The notes: generated from the letters alone by a model not told the origin. A DNA stretch of 64,000 bases from Flagellimonas abyssi (GCF_019457905.1 NZ_JAHZSV010000007.1:62001-126000), one strand, 5' to 3'; shown: positions 45,686 through 56,256, numbered from the stretch's first letter. Made by a program: numbers and translations.

Positions 45686-46141
45686 GTGGATACATTAAGT
45701 TATAAAACTATTTCCGCCAATAAATCTACTGTTGACAAGCAATGGTTATTGGTTGATGCTGAAGGACAGACCTTAGGAAGATTGGCGTCTAAAGTAGCCA
45801 AGATACTTAGAGGGAAATATAAGACCAACTTTACCCCTCATGTTGATTGTGGGGACAATGTAATTGTCATCAATGCCGAGAAAATCGACATGACCGGAAA
45901 CAAGTGGGACGATAAGGAATATCAAAGATACACAGGTTATCCAGGTGGACAACGTTCCGCTTCTGCGAAGGAAGTATTGGAAAAGCATCCTGAGCGCATC
46001 ATTGAGAACTCTGTAAAAGGAATGCTTCCAAAGAACAAGCTTGGAGCTGAACTTTTCAGAAACCTTAAGGTATATGCCGGTGCAGAGCACGGACAAGAAG
46101 CGCAAAAACCAAAAGCAATAAACTTAAACGACTACAAATAA
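45686..46141 (+). CDS. rplM: 50S ribosomal protein L13
   Basis: This is a 151-residue ribosomal protein of the large subunit. The start is GTG ([20 protein letters not shown]), fitting the length of Bacteroidota L13; the next ATG is far inside the fold. Signatures are [20 protein letters not shown] and [19 protein letters not shown]. It is followed with a TAATG overlap by rpsI, the usual pair, so the two are translationally coupled. Confidence 0.97.
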   Translation: MDTLSYKTISANKSTVDKQWLLVDAEGQTLGRLASKVAKILRGKYKTNFTPHVDCGDNVIVINAEKIDMTGNKWDDKEYQRYTGYPGGQRSASAKEVLEKHPERIIENSVKGMLPKNKLGAELFRNLKVYAGAEHGQEAQKPKAINLNDYK

Positions 46142-46527
46142 TGGAAGTGGTTCATAAGATAGGCAGAAGAAAAACAGCTGTGGCCAGAGTTTACGTTTCC
46201 GAAGGTTCTGGAAACATTACAGTAAACAAAAGAGATCTTAACGATTATTTTACCACAGGTACATTGCAATATAAAGTAAAACAACCTTTTACTTTAACCG
46301 AGACCGAAGGAAACTACGACGTAAAAGTAAATGTTTACGGTGGCGGTATCACTGGTCAAGCAGAAGCCGTACGTTTGGCCTTGTCCAGGGCAATGTGCGA
46401 AATTGATATCGAAAACAGGGGAATCCTTAAACCAGAAGGTTTGTTGACAAGGGATCCAAGAATGGTGGAAAGAAAGAAATTCGGTCAGAAGAAAGCCCGT
46501 AAGAAATTCCAATTCTCCAAACGTTAA
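46141..46527 (+). CDS. rpsI: 30S ribosomal protein S9
   Basis: This is a 128-residue small-subunit protein whose basic C-terminus ([12 protein letters not shown]) reaches the P-site tRNA. Signatures are [20 protein letters not shown] and [19 protein letters not shown]. The start codon shares its A with the rplM stop. A hairpin follows before rpsB. Confidence 0.97.
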   Translation: MEVVHKIGRRKTAVARVYVSEGSGNITVNKRDLNDYFTTGTLQYKVKQPFTLTETEGNYDVKVNVYGGGITGQAEAVRLALSRAMCEIDIENRGILKPEGLLTRDPRMVERKKFGQKKARKKFQFSKR

Positions 46528-46573
46528 TATACATTGGGTGTTTCGACACTCAATTATAGATAAGTTCATTGAA

Positions 46574-46610
46574 AACCCTGAAAACATCCAAATTTCAGGG
46601 TTAAATTTTT
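46574..46610 (+). terminator. Terminator after rpsI
   Basis: AACCCTGAAA (46574-46583) pairs with TTTCAGGGTT (46593-46602) over ten bases, nine-base loop; a T-run starts three bases later, so efficiency may be partial. Confidence 0.65.
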
Positions 46611-46752
46611 AACCAAAGTTGTCGTTGTTCCAAAAGGGATAAAATTATCGACTTTTTGGAAACTGGTTTAGCATCTAAATGGGCAGGGCGAACAAAATTT
46701 GTGACCACCTGCACATTGCTACTTACAACGGAACGTAAACTAAGTACAAAAA
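46611..46752 (+). promoter_or_regulatory. rpsB leader region with possible structured RNA
   Basis: The 142 bases before rpsB contain GCAGG (46683-46687) that can pair with CCTGC (46708-46712), enclosing AACAAAATTTGTG. I find no clean TAnnTTTG promoter. A regulatory leader bound by S2 is possible but only a guess from the pairing. Confidence 0.3.
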
Positions 46753-47808
46753 ATGGCAAGTAAAATTGAAGTAAAAGACTTACTGGAAGCAGGTGTGCAT
46801 TTTGGACACCTTACTAGAAAGTGGAACCCGAACATGGCGCCCTACATCTACATGGAGCGTAACGGGATCCACGTAATCAACCTTTACAAAACGGTTGCAA
46901 AACTTGAGGAAGCCAACGAGGCCCTTAAGAAAATCGCTGCATCAGGAAGAAAAATCCTTTTCGTAGCCACAAAAAAACAAGCAAAAGACATTGTTGCGGA
47001 CAAAGTATCCAAAGTAAACATGCCTTACATCACAGAAAGATGGCCAGGTGGTATGTTGACCAACTTTGTAACCATTCGTAAAGCCGTTAAAAAAATGGCT
47101 TCTATCGACCGCATGAAGAAGGACGGTACTTTCAACACCCTTTCTAAAAAGGAAAGATTGCAAGTTGATCGTCTTCGTGCGAAGTTGGACAAAAACTTGG
47201 GTTCGATTGCTGACATGACCCGTTTGCCAGGTGCACTTTTTATCGTGGATACCATGCGTGAGCACATTGCGGTAAAAGAGGCACAAAAATTGAACATCCC
47301 GATTTTTGCAATGGTAGATACCAACTCCGACCCTCGTGATGTTGATTACGCAATTCCATCCAACGACGATGCAGGTAAATCCATCGAAGCTATCTTGGAA
47401 TCCGTAACTAGTGCAGTAGCCGAAGGATTGGAAGAGCGCAAGAGCGAAAAAGGCAGTGGTAAGGACAAAGAAGAGGATGCTCCTAAAAAAGAGAAAAAAT
47501 CTTCTGAAGAAAAATCAGCCAAAAAAGCTGAAGCCGCTCCTAAAAAAGAAGTTAAAGCAGACGACCTTACCAAAATTGAAGGCATAGGACCTAAAGCTGC
47601 CGAGGCTTTGGTAGAAAGCGGAATCACAACTTATGCTGAATTGGCAAAAGCTGACGCTGACGACATCAAAGAAACTTTGACGGAAGCTAGCTCAACTTTG
47701 GCTCACCTAGACCCAACATCTTGGCCAAAACAAGCAAAAATGGCTGCCGATGGTGAGTGGGACGAACTTAAAGAATGGCAAGACAGCGTAAAAGGTGGAG
47801 TTGAATAA
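46753..47808 (+). CDS. rpsB: 30S ribosomal protein S2 with C-terminal helix-hairpin-helix extension
   Basis: This is a 351-residue S2; the usual length is about 230-260. Residues 1-230 are the standard S2 fold (EAGVHFGHLTRKWNPNMAPY, RWPGGMLTN, FAMVDTNSDP). A Lys/Glu/Ser-rich linker (about 232-268) and a helix-hairpin-helix module from residue 270 (DDLTKIEGIGP, then GITTYAELAKADADDIK) follow. The same module is at the end of ActC. Operon with tsf. The tail may bind RNA or DNA or pair with another protein; role unknown. Confidence 0.96.
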   Translation: MASKIEVKDLLEAGVHFGHLTRKWNPNMAPYIYMERNGIHVINLYKTVAKLEEANEALKKIAASGRKILFVATKKQAKDIVADKVSKVNMPYITERWPGGMLTNFVTIRKAVKKMASIDRMKKDGTFNTLSKKERLQVDRLRAKLDKNLGSIADMTRLPGALFIVDTMREHIAVKEAQKLNIPIFAMVDTNSDPRDVDYAIPSNDDAGKSIEAILESVTSAVAEGLEERKSEKGSGKDKEEDAPKKEKKSSEEKSAKKAEAAPKKEVKADDLTKIEGIGPKAAEALVESGITTYAELAKADADDIKETLTEASSTLAHLDPTSWPKQAKMAADGEWDELKEWQDSVKGGVE

Positions 47809-47835
47809 ACCCATTGATTTAACATTGTCCTAAAC

Positions 47836-47857
47836 AAAAACACTTTTTTAGTGTTTT
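47836..47857 (+). terminator. Weak hairpin between rpsB and tsf
   Basis: AAAACACT (47837-47844) and AGTGTTTT (47850-47857) with a five-T loop. It is AT-rich and lacks a long T-tail; it may mark partial termination or processing between the two genes. Confidence 0.35.
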
Positions 47858-47888
47858 ACTTTACATAAAATTTTAAAAGAAAAGAAAA

Positions 47889-48713
47889 ATGGCAAAGATT
47901 ACTGCCGCAGAGGTAAATAATTTAAGAAAGGCTACTGGAGCTGGTATGATGGATTGTAAAAAAGCTTTGGTCGAAGCAGATGGTGATTTTGACCAAGCAA
48001 TTGAAATCCTAAGAAAACAAGGTCAAAAAGTTGCTGCTAAAAGAGCTGACAGAGAATCTTCCGAAGGTGCTGCCATCGCAAAAGTGAACGATGACAATAC
48101 ACAAGGAGTAGTAATCTCCCTTAACTGTGAGACCGACTTCGTTGCCAAAAACGATAGCTTTGTAAAACTTGCAAACGATTTGGCAGATTTGGCACTTGGT
48201 TTTGACAGTAAAGACGATTTCCTAGCTGCTTCTTTTGAGGGAATGACAGTTTCCGATAAATTGACAGAGCAAACTGGTGTAATCGGTGAGAAAATAGAAA
48301 TCGGAAGCTTTGACAAATTGAGCGCCCCATTTGTAGGTTCCTACATTCACGCTGGAAACAAAATTGCTACATTGGTAGGTTTGTCCGCCAATGTTGATGG
48401 TGCTGCTGAAGCTGCAAAGGACGTAGCCATGCAAGCTGCCGCAATGAATCCAGTTGCCCTTAACGAGGAAGGTGTAGATCAATCCATCATTGACAAGGAA
48501 ATTGAAATCGCTAAAGATCAATTACGTCAAGAAGGAAAACCAGAAGCTATGTTGGACAACATCGCAAAAGGTAAATTGAACCGTTTCTTTAAAGACAACA
48601 CTTTGGTGAACCAAGCTTTCATTAAAGACAGCAAGCAAAGTGTAGCAGAATACGTTAAATCTGTGGATTCCAGTTTGGAAGTTACAGGTTTCACAAGAGT
48701 TGCACTAGGCTAA
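47889..48713 (+). CDS. tsf: Elongation factor Ts
   Basis: This 274-residue factor exchanges GDP for GTP on EF-Tu. The N-terminal UBA-like domain ([20 protein letters not shown], about 9-28) and the EF-Tu contact TDFVAKND (about 81-88) are intact. Length fits. It follows rpsB by 80 bases, in the classic rpsB-tsf order, and is closed by a strong terminator. Confidence 0.98.
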   Translation: MAKITAAEVNNLRKATGAGMMDCKKALVEADGDFDQAIEILRKQGQKVAAKRADRESSEGAAIAKVNDDNTQGVVISLNCETDFVAKNDSFVKLANDLADLALGFDSKDDFLAASFEGMTVSDKLTEQTGVIGEKIEIGSFDKLSAPFVGSYIHAGNKIATLVGLSANVDGAAEAAKDVAMQAAAMNPVALNEEGVDQSIIDKEIEIAKDQLRQEGKPEAMLDNIAKGKLNRFFKDNTLVNQAFIKDSKQSVAEYVKSVDSSLEVTGFTRVALG

Positions 48714-48732
48714 TTCGCCAACAGAATAATAT

Positions 48733-48765
48733 AAAAAACCGCTTCCCTTTCGAAGCGGTTTTTTT
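48733..48765 (+). terminator. Terminator after tsf
   Basis: AACCGCTTC (48737-48745) and GAAGCGGTT (48752-48760), six-base loop, followed by T-run. Confidence 0.92.
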
Positions 48766-48793
48766 ATGCCCAGATCTAACCCACAATTCTTCA

Positions 48794-48822
48794 TTTGCCA
48801 TAAATATTTTTGATTATTTTTG
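48794..48822 (+). promoter_or_regulatory. Promoter of pyrH
   Basis: TTTG (48794-48797), 17 bases, TATTTTTG (48815-48822). A second TATTTTTG lies just upstream at 48805-48812. ATG is 22 bases after the box. Confidence 0.7.
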
Positions 48823-48844
48823 TCCGGACTTCAAGAAACTCTCA

Positions 48845-49552
48845 ATGCATTACAAAAGAATTTTATTAAAACTAAGTGGGGAAGCCCTTATGGGCGAACA
48901 ACAATACGGTATAGACGCCAAGCGATTGGACGAATATGCCGAAGAAATACAAGCTGTAATCGAAAAGGGCGTTGAAGTCGCCATAGTTATAGGTGGTGGT
49001 AATATTTTCAGGGGTCTCGCCGGCGCAAGCCAAGGAATGGACCGCGTTCAGGGCGATCATATGGGTATGCTGGCAACGGTGATCAACGGTCTGGCCCTAC
49101 AAAGCGCATTGGAACTCAAGGGAGTTCAGACCAGATTACAATCAGCCATCAAGATCAATGAGGTGGCCGAACCTTTTATTAGAAGAAGAGCTATTCGTCA
49201 CCTAGAAAAAGGCAGGGTCGTCATTTTTGGTGGCGGAACCGGAAACCCCTACTTCACCACGGACTCAGCCGCTGTTTTAAGGGCCATCGAAATTAAGGCA
49301 GATGTCATTTTAAAGGGAACCCGTGTGGATGGCATTTACACCTCCGACCCGGAAAAAGATAAGAACGCAACAAAGTTTGACTCCATTTCCTTCAACGAAG
49401 TGCTTTCCAAAGGACTCAAGGTTATGGACACCACAGCATTTACACTAAGCCAGGAAAACGAACTGCCCATTGTAGTGTTCGACATGAACACTCAAGGCAA
49501 CTTAATGAAAATAGTATCCGGAGAAAATATAGGAACAGTGGTCAACGTATAA
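48845..49552 (+). CDS. pyrH: UMP kinase
   Basis: This 235-residue amino-acid-kinase-fold enzyme phosphorylates UMP to UDP. Motifs: [10 protein letters not shown] near the start, [44 protein letters not shown] and [11 protein letters not shown]. It is first of pyrH-frr, with 42 bases to the frr ATG chosen here. Confidence 0.98.
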   Translation: MHYKRILLKLSGEALMGEQQYGIDAKRLDEYAEEIQAVIEKGVEVAIVIGGGNIFRGLAGASQGMDRVQGDHMGMLATVINGLALQSALELKGVQTRLQSAIKINEVAEPFIRRRAIRHLEKGRVVIFGGGTGNPYFTTDSAAVLRAIEIKADVILKGTRVDGIYTSDPEKDKNATKFDSISFNEVLSKGLKVMDTTAFTLSQENELPIVVFDMNTQGNLMKIVSGENIGTVVNV

Positions 49553-49594
49553 GTTGACATAAACTTTGGTTTCAATTTAATAAATTTGAAAGTT

Positions 49595-50149
49595 ATGGAC
49601 GAAGATGTAAAATTTATTCTTGATAGCACAAAAGAAAGTATGGAAGCAAGTATTGAACACTTGCAAAAGGCATTGACCAAGATTAGGGCCGGTAAAGCAA
49701 GCCCAATAATGCTTTCTACGGTAATGGTAGACTATTATGGTTCGCAGACACCACTTTCCCAAGTATCCAACATCAATACTCCCGATGCACGTACCCTATC
49801 GGTTCAACCATGGGAAAAAAACCTGTTGGGTGAAATAGAGACCGCCATCATGAATGCTAATTTGGGGTTCAACCCAATGAACAACGGGGAAACCATAATC
49901 ATTAACGTTCCACCATTAACGGAAGAGCGAAGGATACAATTGGCAAAGCAGGCAAAAGGAGAGGCCGAGGATGCCAAAGTAAGTATACGAAGCGCTAGAC
50001 AAGAGGCAAATAAAGAATTGAAAGAGTTGGATATTTCCGAAGACCTTTTGAGAAATGCCGAAGTAGATGTCCAGGAACTAACCAACAAATACATCGACAG
50101 GGTCGACGCTATCCTCACCGCCAAAGAAGCGGAGATCATGAAGGTATAA
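49595..50149 (+). CDS. frr: Ribosome recycling factor
   Basis: This 184-residue factor splits post-termination ribosomes with EF-G. I start at ATG 49595 (MDEDVKFILDSTKESMEASI); the frame has a TTG nine bases upstream, but the ATG gives the family length. The signatures RAGKASPIML and PLTEERRIQLAKQAKGEAE are present. Follows pyrH in the usual order. Confidence 0.97.
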   Translation: MDEDVKFILDSTKESMEASIEHLQKALTKIRAGKASPIMLSTVMVDYYGSQTPLSQVSNINTPDARTLSVQPWEKNLLGEIETAIMNANLGFNPMNNGETIIINVPPLTEERRIQLAKQAKGEAEDAKVSIRSARQEANKELKELDISEDLLRNAEVDVQELTNKYIDRVDAILTAKEAEIMKV

Positions 50150-50224
50150 AACTTGGATTTTGACCAGCTACTTTCCTAGGAACACAGCATATCATTTTCT
50201 ACCTTTGCGGCCAACAAAACCCAA

Positions 50225-52624
50225 ATGGTAGCAAAGCTCACTAAAGGATTTTGGCCCAAGGTCGCTAGCATTATACTCCGCAATAGAATCCTGATTCTTT
50301 TGACGGTTATCGGCATTACCGTTTTTTTGGCCATGCAATGGAAAAACATGCAGTTTTCCAATACAGAAGCCAATATTCTGCCAGACGACCATCCAGCTAG
50401 TATTCAATACAACGCTTTTACCAAAATCTTTGGTGAAGAAGGCAATGCTATTGTTCTTGCCATTAGGGATTCCGCCCTATTCACACCAAAAAACTTTAAC
50501 CGTTGGAATACATTGAGCAAACAGCTTGATGCATTTCCAGAAGTTGATTATGTGATTTCCCTAGAGAACTTAAAGGAACTCATTAAAGATAATGAGACCC
50601 AGACCTTCTCCATGGAACCTTTGATTTCCCATGCTCCAAAGACCAAGCAGGAAATCGACTCCCTTACCAACCACCTGTTCAAAGAACTTCCATTTTACGA
50701 TAACTTAGTGTACAATCCTGAAAGCGGAACTATACAGACGGTAGTTTATCTGGACAAGGACATTATGAACACTGCGGTAAGGAACGAGTTTATCTTGAAT
50801 GATCTTGCCGAACTCGTGGAAGACTTTGAACAAGAGACCCAAATGGATGTTCGTATTTCCGGGATGCCCTATATCCGTACTTGGAACACCAAATCCATTA
50901 TTGATGAGATCGGACTGTTCATCGTAGGTGCACTTTTGGTCACATCCCTTATATTTTTCTTTTTCTTTAGGAGTTTCAGGGCAACCTTTATCTCCATGTG
51001 CGTGGTCATTATCGGGGTGATGTGGGCCTTTGGAATACTTGGCCTTTTAAGGTATGAAATAACCATCTTAACGGCATTGATCCCCCCTTTGATCATTGTA
51101 ATCGGTATTCCCAATTGTATTTTCTTGATCAATAAATATCAGCAAGAAGTCAAAAAACATGGTAATCAAGCACTATCCCTTCAGCGGGTGATTTCCAAAA
51201 TTGGCAATGCCACATTGATGACAAACATTACCACGGCATCAGGTTTTGCCACCTTCATTATTTTGGATAGCGATCTACTCAAAGAATTTGGTATTGTTGC
51301 TTCGATCAACATTATCGGGATTTTTATCCTTTCCCTTTTAATCATCCCAATCGTATACAGCTTTATGTCGCTTCCCAAGACCAAGCACCTAAAGCACCTG
51401 AACAAAAAGTGGATGGACCTTTTTGTGAACTGGATGGAAAACATTGTTAGAAACCATCGAATTGCAGTTTATATCACCACCGTTGCTGTTTTAGTCTTGA
51501 GTATTATTGGTATTTACCAGATGCGCATCACCGGAAGTAGGATTGAGGATTTGCCCAAGAACAGCCATTTCTACAAGGACATCCAATTTTTTGAAGCAGA
51601 GTTTGACGGCATCATGCCCATGGAAATTGTAGTGGATACCAAACGAAAAAATGGAGTGGTGAAGCCAGCGACCTTAAAACGCATGGACCGTTTGGGAACC
51701 GTTATAGACGAAATACCGGAACTATCAAGACCAATCTCTATAGTTGACCTGGTAAAATATTCCAAGCAGGCATACTACAACGGTATTCCAAAATACTACC
51801 AACTTCCTACCAGCCAAGAGAACACCTTCATCATGAGTGCTGTTCAAAAGTCATCTACAGGTGGGGCCGACCTTTTGCAAAGCTTTGTGGACAGCACAGG
51901 GCAAACTGCCCGTTTGACCACCTATATGCGCGATGTAAAAATCGATCGTATGGAGGAAATCGAAAAAGATGTGCAACAAGCCATCACAAAGGAATTCCCA
52001 GACGAGAGGTACAACGTTTTTATGACGGGTAAAGCTTTATTGTTCCTAAAAGGGACTAAATATCTGGTAAAAAACCTATTATTGTCACTTGCACTGGCCA
52101 TAGGCTTGATTTCCCTTTTTATGGCCTACCTGTTCCGGTCTTTTAGAATGGTGATCATATCCTTGGTGCCCAACCTATTGCCACTGGTCATAACAGCCGG
52201 CCTCATGGGTTATTTGGGAGTACCCATAAAACCATCTACCATCTTGGTGTTCAGTATCGCTTTTGGGATATCCGTTGACGATACGATCCACTTTTTGGCA
52301 AAATACCGGCAGGAACTCACCGCAAATCGTTGGCACATCAAACGGTCGGTGTATGCGGCCTTGCGTGAGACGGGAGTGAGCATGTTCTACACCTCCATTG
52401 TGCTGTTCTTTGGGTTTTCTGTATTTATCATCTCAAGTTTTGGGGGCACCAAAGCGTTGGGAGGACTGGTATCGGCCACCTTGCTCTTCGCCATGCTTTC
52501 CAATTTGATTCTGCTACCTTCCTTGTTATTGTCTTTGGAACGAAGCATTGCCAACAAGCAAGTGCTCAAAAAACCTCAAATCGACATATTGCCCCAGGAC
52601 GAGGACAACCCCAAGGAAAAATAG
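50225..52624 (+). CDS. RND/MMPL-family exporter (HAE3-like)
   Basis: This 799-residue inner-membrane protein has 12 helices in two halves: one at 15-35, then a soluble domain (about 40-220), five helices (about 228-400), a helix near 425-445, second soluble domain (about 450-620) and five helices (about 625-775). Sequences such as FSIAFGISVDDTIHFLAKYR carry the central acidic residues of RND proton relay. The two soluble domains are small, as in HAE3/MMPL hopanoid or lipid exporters, not in HAE1 drug pumps. Substrate not known. It sits between frr and asnS. Confidence 0.88.
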   Translation: MVAKLTKGFWPKVASIILRNRILILLTVIGITVFLAMQWKNMQFSNTEANILPDDHPASIQYNAFTKIFGEEGNAIVLAIRDSALFTPKNFNRWNTLSKQLDAFPEVDYVISLENLKELIKDNETQTFSMEPLISHAPKTKQEIDSLTNHLFKELPFYDNLVYNPESGTIQTVVYLDKDIMNTAVRNEFILNDLAELVEDFEQETQMDVRISGMPYIRTWNTKSIIDEIGLFIVGALLVTSLIFFFFFRSFRATFISMCVVIIGVMWAFGILGLLRYEITILTALIPPLIIVIGIPNCIFLINKYQQEVKKHGNQALSLQRVISKIGNATLMTNITTASGFATFIILDSDLLKEFGIVASINIIGIFILSLLIIPIVYSFMSLPKTKHLKHLNKKWMDLFVNWMENIVRNHRIAVYITTVAVLVLSIIGIYQMRITGSRIEDLPKNSHFYKDIQFFEAEFDGIMPMEIVVDTKRKNGVVKPATLKRMDRLGTVIDEIPELSRPISIVDLVKYSKQAYYNGIPKYYQLPTSQENTFIMSAVQKSSTGGADLLQSFVDSTGQTARLTTYMRDVKIDRMEEIEKDVQQAITKEFPDERYNVFMTGKALLFLKGTKYLVKNLLLSLALAIGLISLFMAYLFRSFRMVIISLVPNLLPLVITAGLMGYLGVPIKPSTILVFSIAFGISVDDTIHFLAKYRQELTANRWHIKRSVYAALRETGVSMFYTSIVLFFGFSVFIISSFGGTKALGGLVSATLLFAMLSNLILLPSLLLSLERSIANKQVLKKPQIDILPQDEDNPKEK

Positions 52625-52656
52625 TGTTTACAATAGACATAAATTAGGCCAATCCA

Positions 52657-52689
52657 TTGCCATCATTTTTTATCAAAAACCTATCTTTA
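52657..52689 (+). promoter_or_regulatory. Probable promoter of asnS
   Basis: TTG (52657-52659), 22 bases, TATCTTTA (52682-52689), which differs from the consensus in the last base. Confidence 0.4.
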
Positions 52690-52714
52690 CCAACTAAATC
52701 ACCATAGTTTTAGA

Positions 52715-54148
52715 ATGATGTCTTATTCCATAAAAGAATTGCTAGAAAAGCAACCCGTAGGAGATTCCGTTGAAGTAAATGGATGGGTAAAAACATTTAG
52801 AAGTAACCGATTTATCGCCCTTAACGATGGTTCCACCATACATAATATCCAATGTGTAGTCGATTTTGAAAATCTGGACGAAGCATTGCTCAAAAAGATT
52901 TCGACCGGGGCCGCCCTAAAAGTAACAGGGGCTTTGGAAGAAAGTCAAGGCCGTGGGCAGAGTGTAGAAATCCAAGTAACCGATATATTCGTTCACGGAA
53001 CGGCAGACCCGGAGACCTATCCTATCCAACCCAAAAAACACTCGTTGGAGTTTTTAAGGGAGAAGGCTCATCTTCGGGTAAGGACCAATACCTTTTCTGC
53101 CGTAATGCGTGTGAGGTCAGTACTTTCATTTGCTGTTCACAGCTACTTTCAGCAAAATGGATTCTACTATATGCATGCCCCTATCATTACCGGTTCGGAT
53201 GCAGAAGGCGCTGGTGAAATGTTCCGTGTATCCACCTTGGATGCCAAAAAACCACCATTGAACGAATCCGGTGAGGTAGATTACTCCGAGGACTTTTTTG
53301 GAAAAGAGACCAACCTTACCGTATCGGGACAATTGGAAGCCGAGACCTATGCCATGGGACTTGGCAAGGTCTATACTTTTGGACCTACATTTAGGGCAGA
53401 GAACTCCAATACATCCCGCCACTTGGCGGAATTCTGGATGATAGAACCTGAAATGGCTTTCTATGATCTTGATGCCAATATGGATCTTGCAGAAGATTTT
53501 ATAAAATACATTATTCAATACGTACTGGACCATTGCCAGGATGATCTTGAATTCTTGGAAAAACGCTTATTGGACGAAGAAAAGGCCAAACCACAGAACG
53601 AACGCTCGGAGATGGCCCTTATCGAGAAGTTGAAATTCGTTGTAGAGAACAACTTTAAAAGGGTATCTTACACCGAAGCCATTGATATATTGAAGAACAG
53701 TAAGCCCAACAAAAAGAAAAAGTTCCAATTCCCTATTGATGAATGGGGTGCAGACCTACAAAGTGAGCACGAACGTTTCTTGGTGGAAAAGCACTTTAAA
53801 TGTCCGGTAATCCTTTTTGATTACCCTGCGAACATCAAGGCTTTTTACATGCGATTGAACGAGGACGGCAAAACAGTGAGAGCTATGGACGTACTTTTCC
53901 CTGGTATCGGTGAAATCGTAGGTGGGTCACAAAGAGAAGAACGTTTGGATGTGCTGGAACAAAAAATAAAGGAACTCGACATAGACGCCAAAGAACTTTG
54001 GTGGTACCTTGACCTTAGAAAATTTGGTACTGCCGTACACAGTGGATTTGGACTAGGATTTGAGCGTATGGTTCAATTTGCCACAGGAATGGGCAACATT
54101 AGAGATGTAATCCCCTACCCTAGAACACCGCAGAACGCCGAGTTTTAA
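52715..54148 (+). CDS. asnS: Asparaginyl-tRNA synthetase
   Basis: This 477-residue class IIb synthetase charges tRNA-Asn. The N-terminal OB-fold anticodon domain covers about 1-105 ([20 protein letters not shown]). Catalytic motif 2 is [20 protein letters not shown] and motif 3 is [12 protein letters not shown] near the end. A start one codon later (second Met) is equally possible. A direct AsnS means Gln-dependent transamidation is not needed for Asn-tRNA. Confidence 0.97.
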   Translation: MMSYSIKELLEKQPVGDSVEVNGWVKTFRSNRFIALNDGSTIHNIQCVVDFENLDEALLKKISTGAALKVTGALEESQGRGQSVEIQVTDIFVHGTADPETYPIQPKKHSLEFLREKAHLRVRTNTFSAVMRVRSVLSFAVHSYFQQNGFYYMHAPIITGSDAEGAGEMFRVSTLDAKKPPLNESGEVDYSEDFFGKETNLTVSGQLEAETYAMGLGKVYTFGPTFRAENSNTSRHLAEFWMIEPEMAFYDLDANMDLAEDFIKYIIQYVLDHCQDDLEFLEKRLLDEEKAKPQNERSEMALIEKLKFVVENNFKRVSYTEAIDILKNSKPNKKKKFQFPIDEWGADLQSEHERFLVEKHFKCPVILFDYPANIKAFYMRLNEDGKTVRAMDVLFPGIGEIVGGSQREERLDVLEQKIKELDIDAKELWWYLDLRKFGTAVHSGFGLGFERMVQFATGMGNIRDVIPYPRTPQNAEF

Positions 54149-54196
54149 TTTGATTTTATTATTTTAAGAAGGTAAGATTGTAAATTATCAATCCGT

Positions 54197-55654
54197 ATGC
54201 TGAAACAACATCTACAGTTTAAACTTTCCCAAAAACTGTCTCCACAGCAGATTCAGCTCATGAAACTTATTCAATTGCCAACACTGGCTTTTGAACAAAA
54301 GTTAAAGCAGGAGCTGGAAGAAAATCCTGCATTGGAGAGCGGAAAAGAGGAGAGCGATGTTCTGGATGACATGTACGAGGATACCTATGATGATTCGGAT
54401 GACAATGAAAGCATCGACACGGAGGAAATCAATATTGATGACTACTTGAGCGATGACGAAATACCGGATTACAGAACCCAGGCCAACAATTATAGCGCAG
54501 ATGACGAGGACAAAAGGGTTCCCTATGCTGCAGGCACGTCCTTTACGCAATATTTACTCACCCAGCTCAACACAGTCTATCTGGATGACCAAGAATGGGC
54601 CATTGCCGAATTTTTGGTGGGCAGTGTGGACGAAAGTGGCTACATACGCCGACCTCTTCCAGATATAATGGACGACCTTGCCTTTACACAGAACATTTAC
54701 GTTGAGGAAGATAAAATAAAACAAGTTCTGAAGATCGTTCAAGATCTAGACCCTCCGGGGGTTGCTTCCCGTTCGTTGGACGAATGCTTGATTATACAAT
54801 TAAAACGCAAGGAGCCTAAACCTTCTGTGGAACTGGCCATTAGCATACTTGAGCGTTCTTTTGAACATTTTACAAAAAAGCATTATTCCAAGCTCATCCA
54901 AAAACATCATGTTTCAGAAGAAGAGCTTAAGGAGGCAATTTCAGAAATAGAAAAATTGAATCCAAAGCCGGGAGGGTCGTATTCAGGAAATACCCGGATG
55001 ATAGAACATATTGTTCCCGATTTTTCCATTAAAATCGTGGACGGTGAACTGGAACTCAGCCTTAATGGGAGAAACGCCCCAGAGCTACATGTGTCCAAAG
55101 AGTACAGTAATATGCTGGAAGGCTACAAAAACGCCAAGGAAAAGTCCAAATCCCAGAAGGATACCGTCATGTTCATCAAACAGAAATTGGATGCCGCCAA
55201 ATGGTTCATAGACGCCATCAGGCAGCGCCAACAGACACTGTACATTACCATGAGTACCATCATGGAATATCAAAAAGAGTACTTTATGACCGGGGACGAG
55301 CGCAAGTTGCGTCCCATGATCCTAAAGGATATTGCTGATAAAATAGACATGGACGTATCCACCGTATCAAGGGTGGCCAACAGTAAATATGTGGACACTC
55401 CTTATGGCACCAAACTGATAAAGGATTTCTTTTCAGAGGCCATGAAAAATGAGCAGGGAGAGGATGTATCTACAAGGGAAATCAAAAAGATTCTAGAGAC
55501 CGTTATTCGCGATGAGGAAAAGAAAAAACCTCTTACGGATGCAAAATTGGCCAAGATTCTAAAAGAAAAAGGGTATCCTATTGCCCGGCGAACCGTAGCC
55601 AAATACCGGGAGCAGTTGGATATTCCAGTGGCAAGGCTACGAAAAGAAATATAA
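54197..55654 (+). CDS. rpoN: RNA polymerase sigma-54 factor
   Basis: This 485-residue sigma factor reads -24/-12 promoters and needs AAA+ activators. Region I (LKQHLQFKLSQKLSPQQIQL), the acidic region II (about 55-110), the core-binding domain and the helix-turn-helix MDVSTVSRVANSKYV are present; the RpoN box ARRTVAKYRE is near the C-terminus. Its stop overlaps the start of the next gene (TAATG), so the two are coupled. Confidence 0.97.
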   Translation: MLKQHLQFKLSQKLSPQQIQLMKLIQLPTLAFEQKLKQELEENPALESGKEESDVLDDMYEDTYDDSDDNESIDTEEINIDDYLSDDEIPDYRTQANNYSADDEDKRVPYAAGTSFTQYLLTQLNTVYLDDQEWAIAEFLVGSVDESGYIRRPLPDIMDDLAFTQNIYVEEDKIKQVLKIVQDLDPPGVASRSLDECLIIQLKRKEPKPSVELAISILERSFEHFTKKHYSKLIQKHHVSEEELKEAISEIEKLNPKPGGSYSGNTRMIEHIVPDFSIKIVDGELELSLNGRNAPELHVSKEYSNMLEGYKNAKEKSKSQKDTVMFIKQKLDAAKWFIDAIRQRQQTLYITMSTIMEYQKEYFMTGDERKLRPMILKDIADKIDMDVSTVSRVANSKYVDTPYGTKLIKDFFSEAMKNEQGEDVSTREIKKILETVIRDEEKKKPLTDAKLAKILKEKGYPIARRTVAKYREQLDIPVARLRKEI

Positions 55655-56256
55655 TGCGCCACGTATACAACATTATATCTTACCTATTCCATCCGTTGTT
55701 CATTCCGATTGGAGGGACTATAGTGTATTTTTTGGTGGCTCCTTACAGCACTTTAGAGACCCAAAGTGGGAACATACTCCCCATTTTTATACTAACGGTG
55801 ATTATTCCGATTATTTTTTTCCTGATCCTGAAAAATCTCGGTGTAATCAATTCTATATTTTTACCGACCATCCAAGAACGCAAATATCCGCTCTATATTA
55901 GCTGTATTATCTTTTTGATGATATTGTACAAGGTAATACCCAATAATTACGTACACGAGCTCTTTTATTACTTTACTGGTCTCTTAACGGCTACTACGGC
56001 TACCATTGTCCTGTTGTTTTTTCGGTTCAAGACCAGTATGCACCTTTTGGGGATGGGAAGCATTCTGACCTTTATGGTAGCGCTGAGCATTCATTTTGAA
56101 ATCAATATTACCATCGCCATTAGTTTGTTTACCTTATTTACCGGAATGGTAGCTACATCCAGATTATACCTAAATGCCCATACAAAAAATGAGCTATTGA
56201 TTGGTTTTATGCTAGGATGCTGTTCCCAACTAATTATTCTCAAATACTGGCTATAG
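55654..56256 (+). CDS. Polytopic membrane protein, PAP2-like
   Basis: This 200-residue protein has six hydrophobic helices over its length. The pattern resembles PAP2-like membrane proteins, but the classical KxxxxxxRP and SxxxH phosphatase motifs are not present, so catalysis is doubtful. It begins inside the rpoN stop, so is co-translated with it, and ends with a six-base overlap of the convergent PorT-like gene. Function unknown. Confidence 0.6.
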   Translation: MRHVYNIISYLFHPLFIPIGGTIVYFLVAPYSTLETQSGNILPIFILTVIIPIIFFLILKNLGVINSIFLPTIQERKYPLYISCIIFLMILYKVIPNNYVHELFYYFTGLLTATTATIVLLFFRFKTSMHLLGMGSILTFMVALSIHFEINITIAISLFTLFTGMVATSRLYLNAHTKNELLIGFMLGCCSQLIILKYWL

